A DNA stretch of 64,000 bases, from NCBI RefSeq assembly GCF_900109165.1, contig NZ_FNZF01000005.1, positions 109,480-173,479 on the forward strand, written 5' to 3'. Below are positions 36,538 through 45,205 of the stretch, one piece after another; position 1 is the stretch's first letter; the number at the start of each line of letters is the position of its first letter. The notes beneath the pieces were generated by a model. The model saw only the letters and a program-made list of their open reading frames with translations. It made no database searches and was not told where the DNA came from. Origin of the DNA: Bhargavaea ginsengi. Its GTDB lineage: Bacteria > Bacillota > Bacilli > Bacillales_A > Planococcaceae. The position numbers were made by a program, and so were the translations under genes.

Positions 36538-37992
36538 ATGATCAAGCTAGGAAGCTGGAAGCAATACCATATCATCTGGAGCATGCTGTTTCTCGGATGG
36601 TTCGTTTCGTATATTGACCGAACGGCCACCGGCCCGCTCATCACCTACATGATCGAGCACGAGGTCGCCTTTTTTGCCGGCGTGGACAACCCTCATGCGA
36701 TCGGCGGCCTGATCGGCAGCCTGTTCTTTGCTGGATTCATGCTGATGCAGTTCCCGGGCGGATACCTTGGTGACCGGTTCGGCTACCGCGCCATCATCGT
36801 ACTGAGTATTTTCTGGGCCGGTATCGCAACACTCCTCACAGGCATCGCGGGTGGGCTCATCACCTTCATCCTCCTGCGTGTGCTGCTCGGGCTTGGGGAA
36901 GGAGTCTTTTATTCCAATGACCGTTCCTACATCTCCTTCCACTCCCCGCCAAACAAAATCGGGCTGGGAATGGGAGTTGCACTCACCGGGGTCTCGGTAG
37001 GATTGACCGTTGCGACACTCGGGGTCCCGCTTCTGCTCAGCTGGGCAGAACCTCACTTTGGCGAACATGCATGGCGGGTCCCGTTTTTCGTCCTCGGGGG
37101 CATCACGCTATTATCAGCAGTGCTGATTACCATCTATCTCAAACCGAAGCAGCTGCCCGACAACCTGGATCCACACTCCCCAGCCGTCAAGGCGGAATAT
37201 CGCAAAGCGCTTCCTCCCCTTTTCGGCTACAGCGCGGTGTTCCTTGCAATTGTGATGGGCATCTACCTGCTTGCCACCAATTTCGGGGTATCCGATGTCG
37301 GCATCGCCGTTCTCCTGACTGCACTCTGCCCGATCCTGATTGTTTACGTTTACCGGCGAAGAAAGGAAGAAATCGGACCGATCCTGAAAAACCGGAATCT
37401 TCTCCTCATGTATGTGTTCTTTATCCCCGTCATGTGGCATCTCTGGTTCTACGGGTTCTGGGCGGTGTCAATCGTCCGGGACTTCGGCGGGAACGCCCTG
37501 GTCACAGCTGCGCTGATCGCATCATTTAACGGACTGGCCGGTATTATCGGATTCCCGCTGGGAGGCATGATCTCGGATCGGGCAGCTTCACGGCCGAATG
37601 GCCGCCGGAATGTGCTTGCACTCCAGACCGGTATTGTCGCTGTCCTGACATTTGCCTTTGCCGGTTATGTGATGGCGGGTTACAGCAACCCGGTTGTCCT
37701 ATCCTTGCTGCTGTTCAGTTCGGGGCTCTTCTTCTTTGCTCTCCAGCCGGTGGCTCACGCCCTTGCATCTGAACATGCACCGGAAGCTCAGCGCGGCTCC
37801 ATGTTCGGCATGCTGAACCTCGTTGCCGAAATCGGCGCAATCCTTTCTCCTGTAGTTTCGGGAGCTCTCCGTGACGCATCCGGGAACTGGGGGGTGCCGC
37901 TTCTATTGGACGGCACCCTGATGGCAGCGGCCTTCCTGTGTGCAATCGCAGTGACGGCAAAAAGCCGCAAAGCAGTTCCTTCGGCGGCGTGA
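36538..37992 (+). CDS. MFS transporter under SAM-riboswitch control
   Basis: A 484-residue transporter with 12 predicted transmembrane segments. MFS signatures are GYLGDRFGYRAI after segment 2 and YIDRTATGPLITY in segment 1, resembling the anion:cation symporter (ACS) subgroup. GLGEGVFYSNDRSYISF in segment 4 and GMISDRAASRPNGRR in the second half follow the fold. The substrate is not known; SAM-riboswitch control suggests methionine, a precursor or another sulfur compound. I chose the ATG at 36538 with GGAG 10 bases upstream; earlier in-frame codons run into the leader terminator. Confidence 0.88.
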   Translation: MIKLGSWKQYHIIWSMLFLGWFVSYIDRTATGPLITYMIEHEVAFFAGVDNPHAIGGLIGSLFFAGFMLMQFPGGYLGDRFGYRAIIVLSIFWAGIATLLTGIAGGLITFILLRVLLGLGEGVFYSNDRSYISFHSPPNKIGLGMGVALTGVSVGLTVATLGVPLLLSWAEPHFGEHAWRVPFFVLGGITLLSAVLITIYLKPKQLPDNLDPHSPAVKAEYRKALPPLFGYSAVFLAIVMGIYLLATNFGVSDVGIAVLLTALCPILIVYVYRRRKEEIGPILKNRNLLLMYVFFIPVMWHLWFYGFWAVSIVRDFGGNALVTAALIASFNGLAGIIGFPLGGMISDRAASRPNGRRNVLALQTGIVAVLTFAFAGYVMAGYSNPVVLSLLLFSSGLFFFALQPVAHALASEHAPEAQRGSMFGMLNLVAEIGAILSPVVSGALRDASGNWGVPLLLDGTLMAAAFLCAIAVTAKSRKAVPSAA

Positions 37993-38062
37993 CCAAAGCG
38001 TCCGGAGCCGAAAGCTCTCAGGCACCTTAAGTCGCATGATGGTATAGACCTATATTCAGATT

Positions 38063-38106
38063 ACCTCCGGACACCGGATTCTTCCGGCGCCCGGAGGTTT
38101 TATTTC
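38063..38106 (+). terminator. Terminator of the MFS gene
   Basis: ACCTCCGG pairs with CCGGAGGT around an inner CCGG stem and is followed by TTTATTTC. Confidence 0.85.
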
Positions 38107-38168
38107 ACTCATCCCCGACTAGTCCTGTACACTTTAAGTAATATCTGTATTCAACAGGAGGGCGAACG

Positions 38169-39344
38169 ATGGAGTTATTCATCAGGACAGAACAGCAAAG
38201 AGAATGGGTCGGCAAGCTGACCGGGCTCGGCAGGGAGTTTGCCAAGGATGCACAGGAACGCGATGAAGCCGGAACGTATCCTGCTGAGCAAATCCGGAAG
38301 CTGGCCGAGTCCGGCTATACGGCACTGGCCGTCCCTGAGGAATTTGGAGGCGCCGGAGCGGGTGTGCATGATATGGTCCTCTATCAGGAAACAATCGCCC
38401 GCTTCGATGAAAACATTGCACTCTCGGTCGGCTGGAACCTCGGCGTTCCCGGCGGCATTTTCGAACAGCGGAGCTGGGATCCGGAGATGCTGGAGTTCTT
38501 CGCGAAAGAACTGCAGGATGGCGCACTGGTCAACCGTGCGGTAAGCGAGGCGGCAACCGGCAGCCCTTCCCGAGGCGGAAAGCCGGGAACGGTTGCGGTA
38601 CGCGACGGGGATTCCTATGTGATCAGCGGCCGGAAGTCGTTCACGACCGGCTCCCCCGCCCTCACCTATTTCCTCACCTCTGCCTGGGTGGAAGATAAGG
38701 AACAGGTCGGCTTTTTCCTCCTCCACCGGGATCTGGATGGACTGTCAATCGATGAAACATGGGATGTCGTCTCCATGCGCGGCACGGGCAGTCACGACCT
38801 CGTCCTCGAACAGGTCCGCGTTGACGAAGGGGCACTCGTCGAACTGCCCGTACGAAAACCGGGCGGGCCATCTTTTGACGGCTGGCTTCTGCATATGCCG
38901 GCCGCCTACCTCGGTATCGCCCAGGCCGCAAGGGACTATGCTGTGGACTTTGCCGGAAGGCACGCCCCTAACAGCATCAGGGGCCCGATCAGCCAGCTGC
39001 CGAACGTCCGCCAGCTGATCGGCGAGATGGACTTGGAACTGTCTCAGGCGCGCCATGTGCTGTATAGCGTGGCCGATGCGCACGACGATCCGGTACGACG
39101 GCCTTTCCTTGGACACGAGGTGCCGGTCGCCAAGACGACCGTCACGAACGCCGCCATCTCGATTGTCGACAAGGCGATGCGGGTCGCGGGCGCGAAAAGC
39201 CTTCAGCGGAACAATCCGCTCCAGCGCTACTACCGGAATGTCCGCGCCGGCCTCCATAACCCGCCGGCGGATGATATGGCAGTCCGAGCACTCGCAGACC
39301 AGGCGCTGGGCCAGCGTCACGATGAGCCTTCACCAAAAAAATGA
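38169..39344 (+). CDS. Acyl-CoA dehydrogenase-like flavoprotein (YdbM/SfnB-like)
   Basis: A 391-residue flavoprotein of the acyl-CoA dehydrogenase superfamily. VPEEFGGAGAGVHDMVL, VNRAVSEAATGSPSRGG and ISGRKSFTTGSPALTYFL are flavin-binding landmarks. The middle domain has MRGTGSHDLVLEQVRVDEG and the C-terminal helical domain VDKAMRVAGAKSL. The usual catalytic Glu of acyl-CoA dehydrogenases is not obvious, as in DszC/SfnB-type sulfur monooxygenases. Its place after SAM-controlled methionine genes, and memory that Bacillus ydbM belongs to the CymR sulfur regulon, favour a sulfur-salvage role. The start follows AGGAGG. Confidence 0.82.
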   Translation: MELFIRTEQQREWVGKLTGLGREFAKDAQERDEAGTYPAEQIRKLAESGYTALAVPEEFGGAGAGVHDMVLYQETIARFDENIALSVGWNLGVPGGIFEQRSWDPEMLEFFAKELQDGALVNRAVSEAATGSPSRGGKPGTVAVRDGDSYVISGRKSFTTGSPALTYFLTSAWVEDKEQVGFFLLHRDLDGLSIDETWDVVSMRGTGSHDLVLEQVRVDEGALVELPVRKPGGPSFDGWLLHMPAAYLGIAQAARDYAVDFAGRHAPNSIRGPISQLPNVRQLIGEMDLELSQARHVLYSVADAHDDPVRRPFLGHEVPVAKTTVTNAAISIVDKAMRVAGAKSLQRNNPLQRYYRNVRAGLHNPPADDMAVRALADQALGQRHDEPSPKK

Positions 39345-39450
39345 ATCTAGGAATCAATTCATTTCTTCCTCTCATAAAAAGATACACATGAGGATTTTTC
39401 TATGGATCAGGGAAAGGGCATGGTTTGATAAGAACCCATTTTTACGAATG

Positions 39451-39487
39451 ACACCCCGTCCGCAGATTTAGCGGATGGGGTGTTTTT
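39451..39487. terminator. Bidirectional terminator
   Basis: ACACCCCGTCCGC pairs with GCGGATGGGGTGT around AGATTTA, with T-rich sequence on the plus side. It serves the flavoprotein gene and overlaps the 3' end of the convergent DinB gene. Confidence 0.8.
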
Positions 39488-39980
39488 GTGCATTTCCAAG
39501 GAAGTCATCAATCTGCTGCCGATGATGTTGATCGTGATAGATAAAGTCTCCAATGATATAAATCAGCGTGTAAGGCGAGCCCGTATACGGACAATGGCTG
39601 TCCCCGTTTGACGCTGCAGGCCTGACAAGCACTGATTCCGGCAGTTCAAACAGACGGGAAACAAGCTGATTCCGCGCAGCCCCTGCTTCCGTGATCAGCC
39701 TGCCCGGAGTGACTTTTTCCGCGTATGCCGCAGCTCTGTTGTTGAAAGGACCGAATTCAGGAAAGGCCATCCCTTCTCCCTCAAGCACTGCAGGAATTAC
39801 CCGGTCGGACAAATGCTCATCCCACTTCAATATATGGGCAATGATCTCACTTGCCGACCACTTCCCTTCCGCCAGCGGTTTCTTCAAGACATGCGGATCA
39901 ACAGATTTCAGCTCAAACAGCCAGTCGGAATATGCCCCAAATTCCCGAATGATTTTCTCTGTTTCTCTATCAGGCCCCAT
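39468..39980 (-). CDS. DinB superfamily protein
   Basis: A protein of about 170 residues with a DinB-like four-helix bundle. The helices contain EKIIREFGAYSDWLFEL, KWSASEIIAHILKWDEHLSD and FIYHDQHHRQQIDDFLG. The His residues in AHILKWDEH and YHDQHHRQQ are the usual metal ligands. Family members include thiol transferases that use bacillithiol or mycothiol; the substrate here is unknown. I chose the ATG at 39980 with AGGAGG 8 bases upstream. An ATG at 40025 with its own GGAGG would add 15 residues and cannot be excluded. Confidence 0.82.
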   Translation of the reverse strand: MGPDRETEKIIREFGAYSDWLFELKSVDPHVLKKPLAEGKWSASEIIAHILKWDEHLSDRVIPAVLEGEGMAFPEFGPFNNRAAAYAEKVTPGRLITEAGAARNQLVSRLFELPESVLVRPAASNGDSHCPYTGSPYTLIYIIGDFIYHDQHHRQQIDDFLGNAQKHPIR

Positions 39981-40111
39981 CTCCCATTCCTCCTCCCCCA
40001 TCAGATTCCAGTCTCCCAATTTCATTCGCCTCGCCCCTCCTCTCCTCCTTCAATCGCCCCGATGCCGGCATCTTACCGGAATAGACTGTGGTTGATGAGG
40101 AGGTGAAAATC

Positions 40112-40345
40112 ATGACAACGAAATCCCACTGCTCAAACGTCTGGGTATACCTGGCGGGTGTGCTGGCTGGTGTGGTTCTGCTCGGGCTGTTCTTCCTCGT
40201 GCCGTTCCTTCTGGCTCTCCCCGCGGTAACAGGCATCTGGACAGTACTCCTGATCATCGTGGTCGTGCTGGTCGTCATTCTGGCACTGGCGGTGGTTTTG
40301 AGTGCATTGCTCCGACTTCTCAGATCTTTGAGGTTCTTGTCCTGA
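40112..40345 (+). CDS. Small two-segment membrane protein
   Basis: A 77-residue protein with two long hydrophobic segments (VWVYLAGVLAGVVLLGLFFLV and a Val/Leu/Ile-rich stretch near 40-60) and a basic C terminus (LLRLLRSLRF). The ATG at 40112 follows GAGGAGGTG, and a strong terminator lies 5 bases past the stop, so it is a credible monocistronic gene. No family is recognised. A membrane location is clear from composition; function is unknown. Confidence 0.75.
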   Translation: MTTKSHCSNVWVYLAGVLAGVVLLGLFFLVPFLLALPAVTGIWTVLLIIVVVLVVILALAVVLSALLRLLRSLRFLS

Positions 40346-40350
40346 CGACA

Positions 40351-40379
40351 GGCGGCTGCTTTTTGCAGCCGTCTTTTTT
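40351..40379 (+). terminator. Terminator of the small membrane protein gene
   Basis: The stem GGCGGCTGC-TTTTT-GCAGCCGTC is followed by TTTTTT. Confidence 0.9.
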
Positions 40380-40454
40380 CATTGCGGGCAGTTTCGGACG
40401 CTCAGCAAACACCCCCTCTCTCCTGTATAATGAGGCTAACTGAAAGACGAGGGT

Positions 40455-41516
40455 GTGGACGGATTGGACCGAATGGATGGCCGGCGCGGTGAACAGGAGC
40501 CGGAAGAAAAGAAAGACCCCCGCCTCTCCGGAGAAGTAGAGGCACGGGACAGGGTCTACGACGAAGGACAAGAATACGAAGATTTCGATGATGGAGAAGA
40601 CATCTGGGAACCCGACGAATGGGGCGTCTGGGATGCCATCGCGGAAGGCGATGTCCTCGATGAAGAGGAGTTCGGCGAAGACGACTTTTACGACTACAAT
40701 GAGCCGGCTGACCGACAGCCCGACTCAGAAGAACCGGAAGACCCGGAAGACGAGGAGATCCGCCGGCTCGTCCTCGAAGCCCAGCGGGAAGCATGGCTAA
40801 AGGAACGGACGGAGGAACCGCCGCGCCGCGGGCCATCATTCGGCACGAAGGCGATGATCTGGATCATTTCGCTCATGATGGTCGTCAGCACGTTTGCGTT
40901 CGTCCTGGAACTGTTCCCGCTTTCGGCGGTCGACTTCCTGCGCACCTCCTCACAGCTATCCGAGCAGGAGACCGTTCAGGCGCAGAAAGAATCGGTCGTC
41001 TCCGTCGTCACGCCTGACGGCTCCGGTACCGGCTTCATCCTATCGGCAGACGGGACCATCCTGACGAACCATCACGTGATCGAAGGGTACGACCGCGTAT
41101 CGGTCGTCCTGTCCGATGACCGGCGGTTCATGGCCGATGTGACGGAATCTTATCCGGAATCCGACATGGCCGTACTCGAAGCCGAAGACGAATCCGGTCT
41201 TCCTTTTCTTGAGCTGGCAAACTCCTACACACTGGATGAAGGGGACCCGGTCACCTTCATCGGCAACCCGCTCAGCTTCCGGGGCGTGGCAAACAAAGGC
41301 AACGTAATCGGTCCGATCCGCGTGAACGGCCTTGCACAGCCCGTCATCATGATGGAAGCACCCGTGTACCGCGGCAACAGCGGCAGCCCCGTGCTGGACA
41401 AGGACGGCCTCGTTGTCGGCATTGTGTTTGCGACACTGAATCATGAAGAAGAAGGCACGGTCGGTCTGTTTGTCCCCGTAGATGAGCTGTACCGCCAGCG
41501 TCAGGAAACTCCATAA
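40455..41516 (+). CDS. Membrane-anchored trypsin-like serine protease (HtrA-like, no PDZ)
   Basis: A 353-residue protein. Residues 1-125 are strongly acidic (DEGQEYEDFDDGED, DEEEFGEDDFYDY) and probably cytoplasmic and disordered. One transmembrane helix (MIWIISLMMVVSTFAFVLEL) is at about 133-152. The outer part is an S1C trypsin-like domain with His in NHHVIEG, Asp in ESDMAVLEA and Ser in YRGNSGSPVLD. No PDZ domain follows, unlike HtrA/DegP. It may act as an envelope stress protease. The frame opens at a GTG at 40455, but GAGGGTG is better spaced for the in-frame TTG at 40464. A terminator follows. Confidence 0.85.
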   Translation: MDGLDRMDGRRGEQEPEEKKDPRLSGEVEARDRVYDEGQEYEDFDDGEDIWEPDEWGVWDAIAEGDVLDEEEFGEDDFYDYNEPADRQPDSEEPEDPEDEEIRRLVLEAQREAWLKERTEEPPRRGPSFGTKAMIWIISLMMVVSTFAFVLELFPLSAVDFLRTSSQLSEQETVQAQKESVVSVVTPDGSGTGFILSADGTILTNHHVIEGYDRVSVVLSDDRRFMADVTESYPESDMAVLEAEDESGLPFLELANSYTLDEGDPVTFIGNPLSFRGVANKGNVIGPIRVNGLAQPVIMMEAPVYRGNSGSPVLDKDGLVVGIVFATLNHEEEGTVGLFVPVDELYRQRQETP

Positions 41517-41517
41517 G

Positions 41518-41559
41518 AAAACCGCAGCGGCCTATGAATCAGGCAACTGCGGTTTTTTC
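41518..41559. terminator. Bidirectional terminator
   Basis: AACCGCAG pairs with CTGCGGTT, with A-rich and T-rich flanks on either side. It separates the convergent protease and symporter genes. Confidence 0.8.
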
Positions 41560-41564
41560 TATAA

Positions 41565-42818
41565 TCATACAGCTTCTGTTTCTGCCGGCACGCCATCCGC
41601 ATCCGGCTCGCCAAGTACGCCTTCCGATTGGGAGACGACAACCGCGCAGGCTGCATCTCCGGTGATATTAACGGCAGTCCGCACCATATCGAGGAGGCGG
41701 TCGACACCGAGGACGAGCGCGATCCCCTCAACCGGCAGGCCGACAGACGTCAGTACCATGGCCAGCATGATGAGACCGGCCCCCGGCACCGCGGCAGTGC
41801 CGATGCTCGCCAATACCGCGGTCAGAACAACTGTCAGAAGCGCACCCATCGACAGGTCGATGCCGTAAGCCTGGGCGATGAAGACGACCGCCGCCCCCTG
41901 CATGATTGCCGTACCGTCCATGTTGATCGTGGCGCCGAGAGACTGTGTAAAGGAACTGATCGACTCAGGCACCTTCAACCGCTCCTGCGCCGTCTTCATG
42001 GAAACCGGCAGCGTGGCGGCGGAACTTGCCGTACTGAATGCCACGACCTGCGCAGGGATAAAGTTCTTGAAGAACCAGATCGGATTCCGCTTGCCGAGCA
42101 GGGAAACCGCGCCGCCATAGACGACCAGGGTATGAATCAGGAGTGCCCCGAGAACGACCCCCATGTACATACCCATCGCGCTGATCGCATCAAAGCCCTG
42201 GCTTCCGACTGCAGACGCAATCAGACCGAATGCCCCGTATGGAGCAAACTTCATGATAAAGGTGATGAGGTACATGATCAGGTCATTGGCCTGTTCAAGG
42301 ACTTCCCTGACCCGCTCCACCTTTTTGCCGAGCATGGCGATGCCGAAACCGACCAGCGCAGAGAAGAAGATAAGCTGGAGCATATTCCCCTCCGCCATCG
42401 CCGCTATCGGGTTGGTCGGGATGATGCCGAGAAGCGTATCCATGACAGGTGGTGCTTCCTGGGCCTCATAACTGATGCCCGCCGTGTCGAATTCACCCGC
42501 GGCTCCTGGCTTCAGAACAAGTGCCAGAGACAATGCGATGACAATCGCCACGGCAGTCGTAATCAGAAAGAACCCGAGTGTCTTTCCTCCGATCCGACCC
42601 AGTTTCTTCGGATCTCCGATACCCGCGGTACCGAGCGCGATCGCTACGAACACGACCGGAACGACGAGCATCTTCATCAGATTCAGGAAGATGGTACCGA
42701 GCGGACTGAACAAGTACGTATCTACCGGACCAAATACACTTGGAGCGAACAGATTCAGCGCAAGACCGACGATGACACCGGCAATAAGGGCAATGATGAT
42801 GTTTCGGGCCAGCTTCAT
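41565..42818 (-). CDS. Dicarboxylate/amino acid:cation symporter (SDF family)
   Basis: A 417-residue transporter of the DAACS family (GltP/GltT/DctA), which imports glutamate, aspartate or C4-dicarboxylates with sodium or protons. The re-entrant loop HP1 serine-rich motif is FSTASSAATLPVSM, TM7 has GATINMDGTAIMQG, and HP2 has IGTAAVPGAGLIMLAMVL. These residues do not separate glutamate from dicarboxylate use with certainty. A consensus promoter and an overlapping cre site lie upstream, implying CcpA repression when glucose is present. Confidence 0.92.
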   Translation of the reverse strand: MKLARNIIIALIAGVIVGLALNLFAPSVFGPVDTYLFSPLGTIFLNLMKMLVVPVVFVAIALGTAGIGDPKKLGRIGGKTLGFFLITTAVAIVIALSLALVLKPGAAGEFDTAGISYEAQEAPPVMDTLLGIIPTNPIAAMAEGNMLQLIFFSALVGFGIAMLGKKVERVREVLEQANDLIMYLITFIMKFAPYGAFGLIASAVGSQGFDAISAMGMYMGVVLGALLIHTLVVYGGAVSLLGKRNPIWFFKNFIPAQVVAFSTASSAATLPVSMKTAQERLKVPESISSFTQSLGATINMDGTAIMQGAAVVFIAQAYGIDLSMGALLTVVLTAVLASIGTAAVPGAGLIMLAMVLTSVGLPVEGIALVLGVDRLLDMVRTAVNITGDAACAVVVSQSEGVLGEPDADGVPAETEAV

Positions 42819-42864
42819 GATTGATCCCCCCTTGTTCTACTTTATTCGCCAAGCTGACTAAAGA

Positions 42865-42878
42865 TGAAAGCGCTTTCT
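42865..42878. promoter_or_regulatory. cre site (CcpA) upstream of the SDF symporter
   Basis: TGAAAGCGCTTTCT matches the cre consensus TGWAANCGNTNWCA at all but the last position. It is just downstream of the -10 element, where CcpA binding represses. Confidence 0.75.
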
Positions 42879-42881
42879 TAA

Positions 42882-42910
42882 ATATTATCTTTAAGTTCTG
42901 ATATTGTCAA
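42882..42910 (-). promoter_or_regulatory. Sigma-A promoter of the SDF symporter
   Basis: On the minus strand, TTGACA at 42910-42905, a 17-bp spacer and TAATAT at 42887-42882. Confidence 0.85.
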
Positions 42911-42921
42911 TCTTTGCTGAT

Positions 42922-42955
42922 TAAAACAAAAACAGACCCGCTCAAGACGGGCCTG
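42922..42955 (-). terminator. Terminator of the NorA-like MFS gene
   Basis: The minus-strand stem CAGGCCCGTC-TTGA-GCGGGTCTG is followed by TTTTTGTTTT. It overlaps the last codons of the gene. Confidence 0.8.
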
Positions 42956-44114
42956 CAACATTCAGTTTAGGTTTCTTCCAGAAATAAGATAAGATCACAC
43001 CCGCCGCCAGGGTGGCAGTGGCGAAGTAAAACGGATAATCCAGGTGGATATCGAACAGGATCCCGCCAATGACCGGCCCGAACACATTTCCCAGGCTCGT
43101 GAACATCGAGTTCATCCCGCCTGCAAAGCCCTGCTCATTGCCCGCCACCTTCGACAGATAAGTCGTAACCGCCGGACGCACCAGGTCGAAACCGACAAAC
43201 ACCGTCATCGTCACGAGCAAAATCATGAAGTACGAGTTCACGAGAGTCACACAGTAAACAAGTACTGCGGAGACGATCAGACACCACCGGATCAGCCTGA
43301 TTTCGCCGAGCCATTTGTTCAGCCGGTCAAACAGGAAAATCTGCGCCACCGCTCCGACGACGCCTCCGCCTGTGACCATGATTGCGATGTCCTTCGGCGT
43401 AAAGCCATATTTATGATCCGTAAACAGTGCGAACAGCGACTCGAACGCCGCCAGCCCGAATGACAGGATAAAGATGATCACGAACGCAATAAAAAACACC
43501 GGTGAAAAGATTTTCCGGAAACCGGTGGTGCCTGGCACCATCTCCTCCACGTCTGTCTTTTGCCGCTGCGGTTCACGCAGCGCCACCATGGAAAATATCG
43601 CAGCGATAAAAGCTAACCCGAATGCGGCGAAAAACGGGACACGCGTGCCGATTTCAGCCAGAAATCCGCCGAATCCTGGTCCGACGATAAACCCGGTCGA
43701 AATGGCAGCGGACATGTAACCGAGAGCCTTCGGCCGTTCTTCGATCGTCGTGATGTCGGCGATGAAAGCAGTGACGGCCGGCATGATGAATGCCGCACTG
43801 ATGCCGCCGAGGAGCCGTGAGGCAAACAGCAGAGAGATGGATTGGGCAAGCCCGAAAAGCAATTCAGACAAGCTGAACAGAATGAGCCCGATCACGATCA
43901 TCCGCTTGCGGCCGTATTTGTCGGTCCATTTACCTGCTATCGGTGATGCGATCAGCTGGGTAAGTGCAAATGCAGCGACAAGGTTCGCGGCAGCCGACCC
44001 GCTCAGGCCCAATTCGTTGATCAGCGCCGGAAGCACCGGAATGACCAAGCCAATGCCCATAAAGGCGATGAACAAGTTGATGAGCACCGTCGTGAGCATG
44101 ATGTTTTTCTTCAT
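42942..44114 (-). CDS. MFS efflux transporter (NorA/Bmr-like)
   Basis: A 390-residue, 12-segment MFS protein of the drug:H+ antiporter-1 group. It shows GKWTDKYGRKRMIVIGL (motif A), GGISAAFIMPAVTAFIADIT and the antiporter motif C-like GYMSAAISTGFIVGPGFGGFLAE. It is close in length and layout to NorA and Bmr. The exported compounds are unknown; multidrug efflux is the family role. No regulator is adjacent. Confidence 0.88.
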   Translation of the reverse strand: MKKNIMLTTVLINLFIAFMGIGLVIPVLPALINELGLSGSAAANLVAAFALTQLIASPIAGKWTDKYGRKRMIVIGLILFSLSELLFGLAQSISLLFASRLLGGISAAFIMPAVTAFIADITTIEERPKALGYMSAAISTGFIVGPGFGGFLAEIGTRVPFFAAFGLAFIAAIFSMVALREPQRQKTDVEEMVPGTTGFRKIFSPVFFIAFVIIFILSFGLAAFESLFALFTDHKYGFTPKDIAIMVTGGGVVGAVAQIFLFDRLNKWLGEIRLIRWCLIVSAVLVYCVTLVNSYFMILLVTMTVFVGFDLVRPAVTTYLSKVAGNEQGFAGGMNSMFTSLGNVFGPVIGGILFDIHLDYPFYFATATLAAGVILSYFWKKPKLNVAGPS

Positions 44115-44225
44115 GATAGTTTTCCCCTTTGGACCCGATTGCTCCTATCATAGCCGGACATCACCGGTTTCCGCCACTTTGGCGGTTGATGTTTTGAGAG
44201 TTAAGATTTCCGAAACGGGTGACAG

Positions 44226-44903
44226 TCAGGAAAGTTCCCAATGGCTCCACGGCTCAACATCCGGGGGATGGCTCGTGAAGAACATCGGTTCCTTCTTTAC
44301 CGGATGCGTGAAAGCGAGCGCCCGTGCCCAAAGCGCGATCTGCTGGCCGGGGCGGTTCACGGAAGCGCCGTATTTCTGATCACCGTATAGCGGGCAGCCG
44401 ATCGTCGATAGCTGAACCCGGATCTGATGAGGCCGTCCGGTCTCCAGGCGGACGGAGACAAGCGTCAGGTCCCCTTTCCTGCCGAGGACTTCATAGTTCA
44501 GGACCGCCTTTTTCGCATCCTTCACGCCCGGTTTCACGACGCTGACCTTGTTTTCTTTTTTGTCTTTAAGGAGATGATGCTCCAGTCGCCCCTTCTCCTC
44601 AGGGGGGATGCCGCGCACGACTGCCACATATTCACGGTCCATGTCACGGCGGCGGAGCGCATCGGACAGGCGGGATGCCGCCTTCGATGTTTTCGCGAAT
44701 ACGATCGCGCCTCCGACCGGACGGTCCAGCCGGTGAACCAGTCCGAGGTAGACATTTCCCGGCTTGTTGTCGCGGTCTTTGATCATCTCCTTTAATGCCG
44801 TCAGCAAGTCCTTGTCACCTGTCCGGTCCTCCTGGACGGGCATATTCACCGGCTTCTCGACAAACAGGAGATGGTTGTCTTCAAAAAGTATCGGGATATT
44901 CAT
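44226..44903 (-). CDS. RluA family pseudouridine synthase
   Basis: A 225-residue pseudouridine synthase of the RluA/RluC/RluD family, converting specific uridines in rRNA or tRNA. The catalytic motif is GLVHRLDRPVGGAIVFAKT with the essential Asp, followed by LETGRPHQIRVQLSTIGCPLYGDQKYG. There is no N-terminal S4 domain, so it is the short free-standing type and its RNA target cannot be named. The start lies close to the 21-bp array that fills the divergent region. Confidence 0.9.
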   Translation of the reverse strand: MNIPILFEDNHLLFVEKPVNMPVQEDRTGDKDLLTALKEMIKDRDNKPGNVYLGLVHRLDRPVGGAIVFAKTSKAASRLSDALRRRDMDREYVAVVRGIPPEEKGRLEHHLLKDKKENKVSVVKPGVKDAKKAVLNYEVLGRKGDLTLVSVRLETGRPHQIRVQLSTIGCPLYGDQKYGASVNRPGQQIALWARALAFTHPVKKEPMFFTSHPPDVEPWSHWELS

Positions 44904-44966
44904 TGTTTGTCTGCTCCTTTTTACTTGATCTTAAGGGGTTTGTCAGGAGGATCAGTCCTTTTCAGC

Positions 44967-45081
44967 ATTCGTACGCAAACTTCTTGGATTCGTACGCAAA
45001 CATGGGGAGACCTCCTCTTTTCGCACGCAAACCTCTTGGATTCGCACGTAAACCTCTTGGATTCGCACGTAAACCTTTGAG
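44967..45081 (+). repeat. Five-unit 21-bp-period array with ATTCGNACG core
   Basis: Five units of the form ATTCG(T/C)ACG(C/T)AAACCTCTTGG start at 44967, 44988, 45019, 45040 and 45061. The step is 21 bp except between units 2 and 3 (31 bp). The sequence differs from the TGACGA arrays but the period and intergenic setting are the same. The array fills most of the 302-base gap between the divergent RluA-type and RpiR-type genes. Confidence 0.85.
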
Positions 45082-45205
45082 TTTCTCCGCTTCACAATTT
45101 ATTTTAACAGAGGCGTGGTCCATGCTGTCTGTTATACTGGACGCAGTTCACGCCATCCCGCCCGTGCGGCTGGCGGACCACCTCAAATCAAGGAAGGTAC
45201 CGTCC

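Noticed and set aside
38000..38035. Possible glycine riboswitch (GAAAGCTCTCAGGCACC)
   Set aside because: Only the 3' core is similar. The required 5' GGAGAG strand is missing and no gene of glycine metabolism follows.
39345..39450. 27-codon frame starting near 39388
   Set aside because: It has no ribosome binding site and runs into the bidirectional terminator.
44795..45205. N-terminal extension of the RpiR-type regulator with heptad-like FARKPLG repeats
   Set aside because: The repeats are translated 21-bp units, the frame starts inside the divergent gene, and the normal RpiR start with a ribosome binding site is at 45206.
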